The position numbers and the translations under genes were made by a program. Below are positions 46,260 through 59,244 of a DNA stretch of 64,000 bases, piece by piece. Below the pieces are notes generated by a model. That model was given only the letters and a program-made list of their open reading frames with translations, did no database searches and was not told the origin of the DNA. The stretch's first letter is position 1; every line of letters begins with the position of its first letter. The stretch is from Climacium dendroides (taxonomy: Eukaryota > Streptophyta > Bryopsida > Hypnales > Climaciaceae): assembly GCA_950106755.1 (NCBI GenBank), contig OX467090.1, forward strand, positions 14,073,489 to 14,137,488, in the 5' to 3' direction.

Positions 46260-47520
46260 GTGGTCAAGAAAATTGAGGGATTAAACATTGATCAAAGGGA
46301 CAATCCCCAAAAGAAGTATGTTATTAAGTACTACTTTTAGTAGGTTCTAGGTTCCCAAGAGGTACTTTAAGAGCTTATTTTAGTGTAATTTCAATAACAG
46401 TGAGCACGTTTCTACAAATAATTTTAGTTCAGCTTGAAGGTGGTACGAATAGAAGTATCACCATTAGGCTCTATTATTAGGATACTTTTTTGTGCACTAT
46501 TCAATATGGATTGACTTTGCTACTTTCTTGAGAACTAATTTGTGATTTGTAATAATAGAAATTTGTAAAACTAGTAATGCACAAATGTTTTCAGCCAAAG
46601 GAGATATTCAAAGCATTTATTCAAGGACCATGATTTACTCTCCTACATTTTATCTCTTGAGTGTCTATCATACTTTTTGCCATTTTCTTTGTGTATATTG
46701 GAATAAATGGGTACCATGCAAGAAGAGGATTCTTTTGGTATTGACCTTGGTCTCTTGCTAAGCATCCTTTAGTCACCATATTATACAATGGTTGTGTTGC
46801 ATAATTACAATGAATTTTTTAGATAATTTAATATAATCAAAGTACTGTAATGCCTTCTTTTATGTACTTTGCTATAAACAAAGTTTATATCCTTTGTATA
46901 AATGTGTCCCCTTAATAGTTAGTGACTCTTTACTCTATTTATATATGAGATATTTGATGGAATTTCAATCCTAATATTCACCCTTCAAAATGATTAATAG
47001 ATTTTTATTCCCCCATGAGAAAGGCATGAATGAATTATTTCCTTCCCAATTTTGATACAATATAAATTATTACCAAAAAATTGACATGTATAAATGGCAA
47101 TTTGATAAATAAAATATATTATTCAATACTTTAAACTTCATTTCAAACTTTCTTGAAAGACATTATAAAAATATATTAAAAATAAAATTATAATTTTTTT
47201 TCAAAAATCTATTATTTCTAAATTCCTAGACTATTATACTATAACTATGACAAATCACCTCCAAAATCCCTTTTCCCTCTACTTTATATCCTTCTAAATA
47301 CTTGTTTGGTTCCAATCCAAGTATGGACTTTGTAGACCTTTAACCCCAAAAGGACCAAGGTCTTTTTTCTGCTGAAAAACACTCAAAGCTGTCATTTCTA
47401 TAGCAAAGAGTAAAAAAATTTGAAAATTATTTTTTTGTATATATAACCATAGGAACTTACACCCCACTTGTATGAGAATGTATAGAAAAACTTTAAAAAC
47501 TTTAGTCTACACATATTGTA
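46260..47520. other. AT-rich DNA without recognisable genes
   Basis: No gene, RNA or array was recognised. Confidence 0.4.
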
Positions 47521-47524
47521 AGAT

Positions 47525-47720
47525 AAAAAAACTAAACCATGTGGAATTTTTTTTTTTTAAATTATAAAAGTTGCATTCACTAATGAATCCTACAAGTTAT
47601 TTCTTCAAGAAGATGCTTTATTTGCCCCCAAAACAATATTGTCCATAATTTTCTCATAACAAATTTAAATGGAATGAATCAAAGCTTTCTATGTAGACAA
47701 AAATATAATCTACAAGAAAA
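47525..47720. repeat. Dispersed repeat, inverted partner of 24450-24640
   Basis: Contains aaaccatgtggaattttt, aatcctacaagttattt, ttctcataacaaatttaaat and ctatgtagac, in the reverse-complement order of the 24.5 kb copy. Confidence 0.7.
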
Positions 47721-47889
47721 AAAATTAAAAAATAAATAAAGTCAAATTTTGAATATTTTTTGTTGCCTCTTCTACCCAATTTTGAGCTTATTTGGGCATA
47801 ACTTTTGTTCCTAGGAACTAATTGAAGAAGAATTATATTCCCATAAAGCTAATTAGTTTTTTTATTTTAAAAAAAATTGAAAAAATCAT

Positions 47890-48451
47890 CAAGGGGAGGT
47901 CACTCTATGCATTTACACAACCTACGTGAGGCAAAGATTTTGGACCTCTTATTTACTTCATAAAATTTAATTTAAAGAAAATTTAAAAATTGAATAAATT
48001 TTTCTACTTTGAAAGTGTATTTTGAATTATTGATATTTTTAAATTGATAATAATTAGTTACAAATTTTTGAAGAAAAAAGGTACACTATTGAGTTGAAAA
48101 TAACTTTGGATCCCTTATTTACTTCATAAAAAATTGTCTAAAAAAACCCCTAAAAATAACTTTGTATTGAAAGTTTATTTTTCTTGAATATTGATGCAAT
48201 GGTCATCCAAATGTATTCTCTATAAATGTTTGAGTTGAAAAACATGCCATTTCAGTTCATTTTTCAACCTATTATAATAATCATTTTAAATGTCATTTGA
48301 GTTGGAAATTTTTGGCAATAGATTTCTATAGTCATTATTAATCAAAGTTCTAAATTATAGGTTGAAATTATAGTATATTCCAAAGTAAATGGGGGGTCCA
48401 AAAATCACTTTGCTGCACGTGGTACACAAAATTTCCATAGGGTGACCCCTC
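47890..48451. mobile_element. Second MULE-type MITE, inverted relative of the 42.8 kb element
   Basis: Flanked by aaaaatcat at 47881-47889 and 48452-48460, a perfect 9-base target duplication. The ends are diverged inverted repeats (ggggaggtcactctatgcat on the left; ccatagggtgacccctc on the right, with further agreement inward to a ttttggacc word). The interior, read in reverse complement, matches 42920-43140: tataatttcaacctataatt, ctattgccaaaaattt, ttgaaaaatgaact, atgtttttcaact, tttatagag and gcatcaatattc. The element is 562 bases with no coding capacity. Confidence 0.8.
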
Positions 48452-48460
48452 AAAAATCAT

Positions 48461-50555
48461 GACAAAAATTCAGCTCATAGGTATCAAAATAGGTACCTGC
48501 CCAAAATCTCATTTGTCCTCTAAAGGGACAATGGTCCTTTAGGGGTTAAACCTTTATAGACTAGAAGTTCAAATTTCAAACATTGGATGATAAAATGTAG
48601 ACATATTCTAAGTTAGCACACAAAGTTGTTTTTTCATTCATCTAAATGTTTGTGGGTTCTTGTTTTAGTTTTCTTACATTTGGATAATGTATTGGATTTG
48701 TCAATCTAATGGCTCATGGCTCAATGAAGCCTTTTTCACTTTCTTAATAAGATTATTATGCATACTAAAAATCTATCTATCTTGAAATTCAAGATTTAGA
48801 ACTTGCAAGAGTAATCCAAGACATGTTCAACTTGCTTTCACCTTTTGTTAGGTCACTTTGTTGGTTTTCACCTTTCTTTCCAAAAGACAACTTTGAATTT
48901 TTTCCAAAAGCCTAGGAAGGACAAGGTGTATGTCAATATATGGTCAATATATATCCCATGTTCTTAACAAATATAAATTTTAAAATCTATGAAATCGTCT
49001 ACCTTAGAGAGCAAGTCTTAGACCATATCCATTTGGGGCAAGTTTGGACTAATGGGCAAAAACTATCAAGGAAGTGTTAATGCTAAAATGCAAGCAACTT
49101 GTCAAATTTCATTGCAAATTCAACACCAATTTCATTTACTTGAGTCATGTTTGAAATTTGCAGAGGTTTGAACCTTGAAGTTCAATGCATTAAAAAAAAG
49201 CTTAGTTGTCTTTGAGTTTTGTGTACAAACAACTTTATCACCTAGAATGAGCTGAATTAGGATGCTAGCTCATGGTTTCCACACTTGAAATGCCAAAAAG
49301 AGGGCCAAGATCACTACTTGTCTAAATTGTACTTAGAGTTTTTTGAATGAGTTTTAGAGGGGTTGAATTGAAGTGGAATAGTAGAGATATTTTTACATTC
49401 AAATTGAGAGACATTTGGGTAGAAAACCTTTCAAGATCCAAGTCTTGTGTTTGAAAGGTCGACTATTAAAGGTTATGGCCTTAAGTGAGTTAGTGTATAG
49501 TGAGAAAAGCTTGCAAAAAGAATTATTTAAATTCTTTAAATGTTTTCTAAAATATGACAATTTACAATATGAATCCTTTTAAACTATTGGCCGTGATCAT
49601 TTGGGATCAAAGATCTCTAAAATTTGCATCAATACCATTTTTCTTGATGAGTTTGAAACATATATTGAGGGATTTAGAATTTGTCAACATTTTTTGTGAC
49701 CAAAGATAAAACATAATGTTCATATTATCTTATCTTTTAGGGATCCCTTAAATTGTAAAGTTTAAAAGTTAAGGGAAATTCATTGTATTTTTTGATATTG
49801 AAAGCTTTCATTGCCTAAAATTTGCAATTCAAAGTGTCTCACCTCTAGTGTAAAGAAGGCCTCAAAGTATTGGTTAAAGTAGAGAATGAAAGCATACCAT
49901 TACCTAACAAATTCTTGAATTTTAAAGTACTTTTCAAAAAGAAAAATATTTTGTTACATGACAAAAAATCATCAAATAGATTAAAATTGAAAATATAAAA
50001 AATTAATGAGTTAAGATAATTAAAAAAAATCAAAGACAAAATCAATAATGAGTTAAACTATATTTCATTTTAATATATGCTGAAATTCTATCTAACTTAA
50101 CTTATCATTTTTTTGTACAGATTCAAATGACTTCTCAACAAAATTGCTAAATAATAATATTATTGAGTTTCTATTATACCATCAATATATTAAGAATGAA
50201 ATAATTATAGTCACTGTGTATATACTAGGATACTCTGTCAAAAAATTTAATTTTAATTGCTTTCCATGTTTCTCACATTTATCTTTGGGTGGAATTTTTA
50301 AAAATTTCAACAATTCTAAGAAGGCAAACTAGTCATTCTACATGTGATGAACTAATTTATTTTATATACCCACAATCACAAAGTCTAAAAGAGCTTCTAG
50401 TTAGCAAGCTCAAACTTGGCTACAATAAAATATTGCCATTGAAGTAGTTTGCTCTAAAAGTAATTGCTAGCATAGAGGTAGATTTTGTTTTCTTCAATGT
50501 AGCAACAATATAAATTTCAAGAGGTGATTGTTTTTTAATGACCATTGCATTTCAA
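48461..50555. other. AT-rich DNA without recognisable genes
   Basis: No gene, RNA or tandem array was recognised. Confidence 0.4.
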
Positions 50556-50559
50556 AATT

Positions 50560-50660
50560 TGGAATTTGTAACTAATTCCATGAACTCAAGGTCTAAAAAA
50601 TATGAAACAACTTGGATTAGATGCCAATTCCGTTTTTCTTCCTACAAAAATTTACTAAAA
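50560..50660 (+). repeat. Dispersed repeat family R1, copy 2
   Basis: Contains gtaactaattccatgaactc, taaaaaatatgaaacaactt and ggattagatgccaattcc, the same order as at 25320. Confidence 0.75.
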
Positions 50661-50983
50661 ATTGTTTCAAACAATTTAGCTTCCCGCCAAAGGCAATTAG
50701 CTCTTGTAAGGTCACTTCAAGAGTAGGGTGGGTGAGAAACTTCACAAGGGGTGCTACAAGTGAAAATAACAATTGTAGTTTCATGTGAACCTAGTAAGTG
50801 GAAAGGGATACAATAAGAATTGCACATGTATTAGATTCCTTCAAGATTGATTAGTCTCTACTATTGGAGTTGTCCCCCAATATAGGTGAAGCTTCAACCT
50901 GGGCTTTTCCGCTTGCCCATTTTGGCAAGACAATTGATGGAGTTGATTTTATCTATAATTTGGACTGTAGTTGCCAAATTATC

Positions 50984-51201
50984 TATGTTAAATCACATGT
51001 AATCTTGCCCTAAGGGCCTCTTGCCATATGAGCCCAGTTGGCAAAGTTTGTAGGAGAGCTACAAGGTTCAAGTTTGCAATTGTACTACCATGTATGTTAA
51101 GTCACATGTAATCTCGCCCTAAGGGCCTCTTGCCATATGAGACTAGTTGGCAAAGTTTGTAGGAGAGCTACAAGGTTCAAGTTTGCAATTGTACTATGAT
51201 G
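50984..51201. repeat. Tandem duplication of a 109-bp unit
   Basis: Two copies starting at 50984 and 51093 differ at only a few bases. Both contain cacatgtaatc, gccctaagggcctcttgcca and ttggcaaagtttgtaggaga. The flanks are not obviously related. Confidence 0.9.
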
Positions 51202-51574
51202 TGGACCTAGTAGGTGGAGAAGGAATCAAGCAAGAATTTCCCACATATTGATTCCCCCAAGATTAACCAATCTAGACCACTAGGATTGTCTACCAATTTT
51301 GGTAAAACATGAAATCCTCCTTTTCCGCTCACCAAGGCCAACAAGACAATCAATATTCACTTTTGTCTTCTAGTGCTTTTTCTACCAACTACTACTCGCA
51401 TGGTAGAGGCCTGAAGCTTCAAGGTAGGAGGTTTTGAAGTGGCTTAGGCTCTAAAATGGCTCGCCTCCTTAAATGTACACTATTTGTACATGTTGCTTAT
51501 TCATAGCCTTCAACAATGTACAGACAATGTACATTTTAGGAGGTGAGCCATTGTAGAGCTCTATGCCATTTCAA

Positions 51575-51680
51575 CTTCAAAATTTTATAACTAATTCCAC
51601 AAAGCTCCAAAAAATATGAAACGATTTGGGTTAGATGTCAATTGCACTTGTCTTTCAAGAAAAATTTACTGAAAAATATT
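51575..51680 (+). repeat. Dispersed repeat family R1, copy 3
   Basis: Contains ataactaattccacaaagct, ccaaaaaatatgaaacgatt and tgggttagatgtcaattg. Beyond the core, similarity with the 25.3 kb copy continues through a tcacctccccaaaattcagt-like block, so the full unit is longer than the core. Confidence 0.8.
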
Positions 51681-51879
51681 TAAAGATGTTTCACCTCCCC
51701 AAAATTCAGTTCCAGCTCTTAGATGGTCCACTTCTATGGACCTCCTACCTTTTATAAACCAAAATGCATTCGCTATGTAGAACCTTTGGTCCGATAAACT
51801 TGCTATATGCTTCTTTCACAACTGTGCCCAGTTTTCCTGTGTTTGTTGAATTTTGTTTGCAGAGCCGGAAGTTTCGTAT

Positions 51880-54212
51880 TGTTAGGGTTGACTTCTGCAA
51901 CCCTAAACTTGCATCGGGCTCTTCTGTTTGTTAACTAGGCTGGAGGAGACAGATAGCTGCACTTGCACCGTCTTTGAAAGCTTTTGGGTTTGGCCTCAGC
52001 GTTTGTATTCTCACGGTCTCTCGGATCTTGAGCAGTCGGTAGACGATTTGGTGCGAGTTTGTTGGGTTTCTCTTTCTATCAGGGAGCAGGGGGCATTTCG
52101 TGGACAATGTTCTGGTGATGGACGCCAGAATGAGATCGTTGGGACTATAACCCAGAGAAGTGATCGACACTGTTGCTGCTTTGCATGTCCAGCTGCGAGT
52201 GAGTACTCAGTGAGTGAGGAATGCTTTTTCCTTCTTTTTTTGTCTTCTCATTTGTGTCTTTCGGGAGGTTAATTGTTCACACTTCTTGATTGAAGAGCTT
52301 GTTTTTGGACACTTCTTGTTTGTTTAGGCAACTATACGTACCTATTGGCAACCTATTCCCAATTGTAAGCTTGTCGATTCTTGCTGTATTGAAGGCGATG
52401 TGGAAATCTAGGGTCACTAGAGTCGATTTTGATTTACACTGCAACGTTAGTACTCCGTAGTTTATAGTTTTATTTAATTCACAAAACACATTCTAAATTG
52501 TATTGGAATTGGGATGCATAGCTGCTTTTAAATCCAAGCCATCCAGATATACGGAGCATTGTCGTCGTTATCAAACACCCGCAGAACGGAACTCATGCAG
52601 GCCCGATCCGGTCGCTCAAAATACAAATTTCAGGTTTTACCCAAGACTAGAAAGGTGGGAATCGGTCTTCGAATTCCTGATCTTTGGGACTTGATGGTGT
52701 TCATCGCCCAGTGAGGGTTGGACGAGCTGAGTTGCGGTTGCTGGGCTTGACGTTCTATCAGGCGACCTATGTATGTATTATCTTTCTCAAATTTCCCAAT
52801 GTCTCAAATGATGTAAATGTTTCAATGAAATATGTCAAGTGTGCTTGAATTGCTTATCGATGTCAGTATGGTACCTCTGGTGCAGCACATGAAGTCTTCA
52901 AAGCATAGTTTCGTAGGATTGGGACTGCTCGGATCATATTTGTGAAAGCGTGTGTTCGTGTCTCGAGTTTATTCTATAGCACACACCACTTGGTCTCCTG
53001 CCTTTCAGACTTTTACCCTAGAAGTCTTCCCTGACTTGGTCTGTAGATCATGCCAGGGCGAAGTCTCTACTAAGTGCAGGACATTTTTGGCTCATGGGGT
53101 TCTGGTGGGGTTTAATTATTTGTAGCTTGCGACTGGAAAGTTGTCAATTTAATTGGCATTGCCTTGTGTAGCATAATTTGATTGAAATGATTCTCTCTTT
53201 TCTTTTTTGGCTTCTAATCATTGCCAAGCTTGCGGGGCAGATGGGAAGGCCTAAGATGGTCAGACAAACTTTGACACATGCACTTCCAAACTTTGTAGTT
53301 GAGTTGTCATTGATTGGACTTGGCTTTTTTTTTAATGTATTGCTGTAGTTGCTGTGGGTTGTGATTGATTGCATTGGGCATTTATATAATGTTTTGTTGG
53401 TGTGTTATTAGAATCTACGTGTACTTCTGTGAAGGATGTTTGGGTGATAACTAGCAATGAGAGAATATTCCGACCATAGCCAGAGTTTCCACTGAGGAGA
53501 AGCGGTTGGAATTTATGCGGTTGAAATTTATGAGTTCTTGGTGAGCAATTTCTTAATATCTTTCCAAGCAAAAGTTCAGACCGCAGAACTATATTATTCT
53601 TGGTTTCTAGAGCTCTATAGACTTGAATGTCATAATTCTTGTTGTAAAACACTTTAATTTCATTAGTGTGGTCATAATTTAAGATTTTTCCCCCATTTTT
53701 TTTTCCTTGAAGAGAGTTTCATGTTATTTAGAGAATTTAGGGTTGAACTCTTTGTGTATGGATTGGAGGGAAAGGTGAAATGAATTTTGAATGACATGAT
53801 TGAAAGTTGATTAATAGCCATGGTTGAGGTGTACATGTGTCTCCGTAGAATGTATGTGAATCAAACTAGGTTCAAAATTCTTGATATATTTTGTTGTGTT
53901 GTACACATATAGGTGAATGGACAAGAGAAGTGCTTCTATATCAATGTTTTTATAATGTCTTCAAATGAAAGTACCATCATCTAAACTTGTTTGGATTTAA
54001 GCAATGTCTATGTCCCATGGTGAAGCATCCAGGTGGGTGTAACAATTTTGTGTAGATTGGACATGTACACTTGATTTGCACTTAAATTAATGCTTCAATT
54101 TGAGAGTGTTCTTTTTGAGCATTTTGATGGAACTTTTTGGTGACTTCTAATTGATAATTATCTTTTTTTCTTTGTTTGTGTCCTATGGATTAACTTAGCT
54201 TTTGTGATTTGA
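51880..54212 (+). other. Upstream region of the TIR-NBS-LRR gene
   Basis: About 2.3 kb with higher GC than the DNA to its left, especially 51930-52270 and 52500-52760. No protein family was recognised. The ATG used for the receptor sits at a splice-acceptor-like gagcag, so untranslated or short coding leader exons may lie here. No TATA element or donor could be fixed. Confidence 0.3.
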
Positions 54213-57200
54213 ATGAGCAGAGTTCAATGGGTCTTGGAAGACAAACACAAGATATTTCTTAGTCATAGTGGAGCACAAAAAGCTTTTGTTATGCAATTAA
54301 ATGAAGATTTCAAAGCATGTGACCGATATCCCTTCTTTGACATGGAGGCCTATAGCTTGCCCATAGGAGAGTCGTTTCCACCCCACATTTTTGAGGCCAT
54401 TCGACAATGCCATGTTGGAGTGGTAGTTTTGTCGGAGGAGTTCTTTACATGTTCCCAATGGCCAATGACAGAGTTGGTAGAAATGGTGAAGTTTAAGAAA
54501 ATAATTGTGCCTATATTTCTAGGTGTATCACCAGAAGACTTTAAGAAGAAAGATGCCCTTTCTTGTTGGATTTCTCAATGGGAGGCATGGAAGAAGTTTA
54601 ATGATAGACTAGATATTGAAGAATGGAAGGAGGCCTTGAAAGAATTGAAAAGGGTGAGCGGGCTTGTATACAAGCATGGAGAGGGTGTAATTAAGTTTCG
54701 GAGGGAGATTGTGAAAGCAATCAATAAGATTGTTCCAGCATGGTCAAGGTGGGACGATACTCATGTTCAAGGGAGATTGCCTCTTTGCAAGGTAAATTTT
54801 CCAACTTGAATTTTTTTCCTTTTCAAATTTTTTAATTTCATTTCTATAAGATTTTGATCTTTAATGAGTATCTTATGGTTTCTTTTGTCATTCATCTATT
54901 GATATCTTTCATTGATTTCTTTTTTTGATTATTTTGTAAAATAGGCTATTCGGGATAAGGTATTGGCTATGGAGGGAGGTTCAACTAGAAGGCCACGAGT
55001 TGTTGGCTTGTATGGTGTTGGTGGTATTGGGAAAACCACAGCTTGTAAGTGTATGGTCAATGAGTTGTTTGACGAATTTGATGGGAGAGTATGCCATATT
55101 GAATTCAACAACAAAAGCACTTGTAAGGATAGAGTGCAAGAAGTATTGAAGAGGCTCACAAATTCAAATCGCAAGGTTTTGAAAAGCATGAGTGAAGATG
55201 AGGTATGACCCTTTGTTCTTTGAGAATTTATCTTCCATATGAATCTAGGTGATTGTTGGAAACATCATGTTGTTCTACAAAGACATAATAGGAAACAATG
55301 TATGAATCTTAAACCATGTGAATCTTCTTATTGACATGTTTAGTGTTGTATGCAGTGCAACAACCGGCTTAAGAATATGCAATTTGAGAATGTGTTTTTG
55401 GCCATTGACAATGTGTCATGCGATGCAAAAGTGAAGGAAGAGGTCTTGAATTATCTTAGAGCAAATTATCACCATGGTAGCATTGTATTGGTGACAGCTC
55501 GATCCCTCGATGAGCTAGTGGAATTGAAGATCAATGTGGATCATTGTTTGGCCATGCCTAAGTTGAACAAAAATGAAGCTATTGCTTTATTTCTCAAGCA
55601 TGTAGCACAATATATGGATAATGTAGATAATTTAGATGCGAAACTTGTCAATGGTTGTGTACAACGATGTTGCTTTGACAAGGGTGATAGCAGTGGAACT
55701 TCTCAATATCATCCTTTGGCATTGAAGGTCTTTGGTGATCAACTTGGAAAAAGAGATCCAAAAGAATGGGCTTCGCTAATTGAAGATGATGTTGTATTCA
55801 ACCTTAGGTGAGAACAAGAAGACCCTGTATTTTCCATTTTGAGGAGCAGCTTTGATGCACTACCACCGGAGGATCAGCCTTTGTTCATGGATGTGGCTCT
55901 ATTTGATAGTGACTACATCCGGTTTAATTATATTGGAGGGCGGGAGCTTGAAGCAGATGAATTCAAGAAGCCTGGAAGTTTTAATGAGAAGTTGAGCTTC
56001 TTCCAATGGCTTGCTTTGGTTCATGATGGATTCAACACTAACAACAATGGGATGAGAATGGTATTGATATTAATTTGGGCTACAACTAGATGTGATTTTT
56101 CCAATTTCTCTTGGTTTAGATATCTTGCTATTGGATTTATGTTGGTGTAGTGTGTTATGTTTAACCCCTACAGATTCAAACACTCAAATTTTTAACAATG
56201 GATGAAAACAAACATGTTTCAAGCATAGAAAGCCTTGTTTTTTTACGTTCATCTAAATGTTTGTAGATTCTTGTGTTACTTCTCATATATTTGTACAGCA
56301 CATTTTAAATTACATCTTCAAGAGTGTGCTTTAGTAATGCATTATGTCCATGAGTGATTTCTGTTAATGTTTGTCGTGGTTGTTCCTTTTGTAGCTGGAG
56401 AGTTTTAAAACAAAGTCCCTTTTGGAAGAGATCGGTGATGGGAAATCCCAAATGGGGATGCATGACTTGTGGCGTGAGTTCGCCCTGAAAGAAACCGAAC
56501 GTGGTGAATTCCAAAAACGGCGTTGGGTGTATGAAATTGTGGGAGGTGAAGCTCTTGATTCGATCTTATCTGACGGTGGATGGAAGAAGTTGCAGCGAAT
56601 TTGTTTGATGGGGGAATCCGACAATGGGAACATCCAGCCATCTGTGAAGTGCTTGAGCTTCAGTAATTGTAAAAATGTGACTGTCTTGAGGTTGGTCGAT
56701 GTGGTAGTGGAGGACGACGCGGTGCTTGATTTAAGCCCATTGATCCAGCTCAAAATCTTGGAAATTCTTGCCCTCAATTGTGTCCCTGTGAGGGTGCGTG
56801 GCTTTGGGAAGCTGAAGAATCTGAAAATTCTAGTGTGGGTGAACATCGAGGCCGAGTCTTTTGGCTGTTTTGAAGAAATCTCGCACTTGAGAAACCTCCG
56901 AGTCTTGCACTTGGTCACCATAGCATGGGACGTTTCAGCAACACTAGACTTGAGTGAATTAAGGTGGTTGGAGTATCTGAGACTTGAATTCCAGGATGAG
57001 GTCGCGACCTCAGGCCTGAGTTCCAAAATGGCTAACTTACGCATCGTCAATTTGTGCTCCAGTAGGAGATTACAGAGCTGCCTCGGTGTAGGGGATGTCG
57101 CCAACTTGGAAGTCCTTTCATTACGCGGTTGCGAAGATCTTGAACTCTTACCCGATCTTCAGAAGCTCTCAAAGTTGCGAATATTGGATGTATCATTTTG

Positions 57201-58212
57201 CAAGTCTCTGAAAACCATCGTGGGGTTAGGGAACTTGATTGCGTTGGAGGAACTTTGTGCTGAACACTGCGAGGAGCTGAATGGGGTTCCAGATTTGAGC
57301 AGGCTGACGAACCTACGACGACTCGATTTGTGGTATTGTGAGCAAGTGCACCACATTCCTGGCCTAAGCAATCTCATTGCGTTGCGGGAGTTGCATGCCA
57401 GCAGTGAGTTCTTGGATACTTGGCCTGAGCATCAAAGGCTAACAAACTTGCAGAGTGTGACGATTGGATTGTGGGATGGGGATCAGCTTCGAGACGACGA
57501 AGACCACGAACTTGATCTTCAAGAGTTCCAGCCTGACTTGGACTTGGCGGTGCTGGAATCCATTTTATCACTGAACGTGTGGGGAGTGCATCGTGAGCTG
57601 AGCAATCTGAAGAAGCTGTCCAACTTACAGGAGCTCGTGATCCATGAGTGCAGATTCAAGGCATTGCATGGTTTGAACGACTTGAGTGCATTGAAGACTC
57701 TGGAACTCACGTACTCCAGCTTAGAAAGCTTACCTGATGTGGGACAACTGATGAGCTTGGAGTCGCTTGTCATATCCAATTGCAAGTTGACGAGGTTGAC
57801 CAGCAGTGGGCCATTACCAGCTCTGAAAACTCTTCATATTTCGGCGAGCAAGGACTTGGTGGTGTGGCCCAATGTCAGTCTCTTACCAGGCCTACGAGAT
57901 TTGAGGTTGGACTGGTGTGGTGTAAAATTGAACGTGTGGGAGGTGGAGGTCCTCAAGGCGAGGTGCCATAATCTTTATGTGCTTGAATCGTCCTTGGACT
58001 TTGACTCTGAGACCATCGACTTGAGCAGGCGAGAAAGGGAAGTTCACCTCAATGCGAGTGAAGCTCGTCCTGATGGCCAACACCAAGAATGCCTCGATGA
58101 TGGTCCGTCATTTTCGGATTTCAGTCTAGCTCTGCAGGATGATTTCCTTCCGTATAACGAGCCAAGTGAAGAGTTTGGAGTATCCAGGAAGCGTAAACTA
58201 GGAAGTGATTAG
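54213..58212 (+). pseudogene. TIR-NBS-LRR immune receptor gene with one in-frame stop
   Basis: TNL receptors sense pathogen effectors; TIR domains cleave NAD+. Exons, all phase 0: 54213-54791, 54945-55202, 55356-56060, 56395-58212, about 1,119 codons. TIR: residues about 12-190 with IFLSHSG, FFDMEAYSLPIGESFPPHIF, GVVVLSEEFF (a Glu lies in the region of the usual catalytic one) and SQWPMTELVEM. NB-ARC: P-loop GVGGIGKTT (217-225), kinase-2 FLAIDNV (second Asp is Asn), RNBS-B SIVLVTARS, HPLALKVFG (GLPL), MHD as GMHDLWREFA (about 535-544). Then about 15 leucine-rich repeats and a basic tail SRKRKLG. A TGA at 55809-55811 (codon 431) interrupts an otherwise continuous frame. It overlaps a donor-like ag|gtgag, but no intron of workable size can remove it. 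The start ATG overlaps a splice-acceptor-like cag, so a leader exon is possible. Could be a recent pseudogene, an allele, or a read-through/truncated TIR-NBS product. Confidence 0.85.
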
Positions 58213-59244
58213 ATTATTTGACCCTCGGAGGATTTGGACTGGCCGTTGGATAAGAAAACTTGGGTGTATAATGGGCCTTGGATAAGCAACTTATATGCTG
58301 CTTGAATTCATCTATCTATGCACCAAGGTTTAGGGGTTTGGGTTAGGGTTTATCATGTTCAATGTTGGAACTGAACATTGCGACCAACTTCGGCGCGCAT
58401 TGAGTAGCCAGTCGAACTCAAATTTTCGATTCCTCCACTTGGTCAAGCAAACCGCGTTTCCGCAGACCTTGCAGCTAGAGCAAAATTTAAAATCCGATCC
58501 TTTGATGCCTTTTCTGGTACAAATCGTCGAACATTATGAATTGAAGAATTTCCGAGATAGAAGCTCTTCACACTACTCACAGCCTTCTTGATCCCATTCA
58601 CAGACTTGAATACTACCTCGTTGAATGTTACAACCATAACTCGAGAATGTAAAGATGAAAATGAGCACAACTATACACCCAAAAACAAAGAAGAGTCGGC
58701 ACTTGGAGACTCCTATGCTATTTTCCACTTTGGCGTGAACAGACTTGACACCCGAAAAAGGAAAACAATGGTACTTGCAAGAACACACTCACCAGGTAAT
58801 TAAGTTTCGATCATAACTTACTTTTGAATCTTTGCATATTTTTATGGTCGAACAAATATACATTTGATCTCAAAGAATGTTTTTGATGTTTCAAGGACTA
58901 TTTTGCATGATTGAAATTTGTATAGACCAAAAAACATCACTCGCTTTGACAAACTCAGTTAAGCATCAAATTTTCAGATTTTTCCCGAACATTGATAAGT
59001 TAATTGAATTTGGCCATCGATCTACGTTACAGTTCTATCATACCCTTGAAGATCAATTGACGGGCAAGAGGTTCAACACAATTTTATCGTACTTAATTAC
59101 GAAGGTACTGGTTCAATTCCCGATCGAGTCCCCATACGTACTGTCAATTGCCCACTAAGGTAAAACAGCCCATTGTGGTCAGAATGAGGAGTTTGACATC
59201 ATCTTGTTGCTGAAATTCTTGAATTTTTTCCCACATTAGTACAA
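58213..59244. other. 3' flank of the receptor gene and unassigned DNA
   Basis: Short open frames occur on both strands but none resembles a family. A B-box-like ggttcaattccc at about 59110 lacks an A box and a cloverleaf. Confidence 0.35.

Noticed and set aside
51928..52272. 114-residue frame upstream of the TIR-NBS-LRR gene
   Set aside because: GC-richer than surroundings, but overlapping frames on both strands are similar in length and none matches a family. Noted only as possible leader region.
56364..57104. 246-residue minus-strand frame
   Set aside because: Antisense shadow of the LRR exon, whose plus frame shows clear leucine-rich repeats.
59095..59140. tRNA-like B box ggttcaattcc
   Set aside because: No A box at the right distance and no stems.
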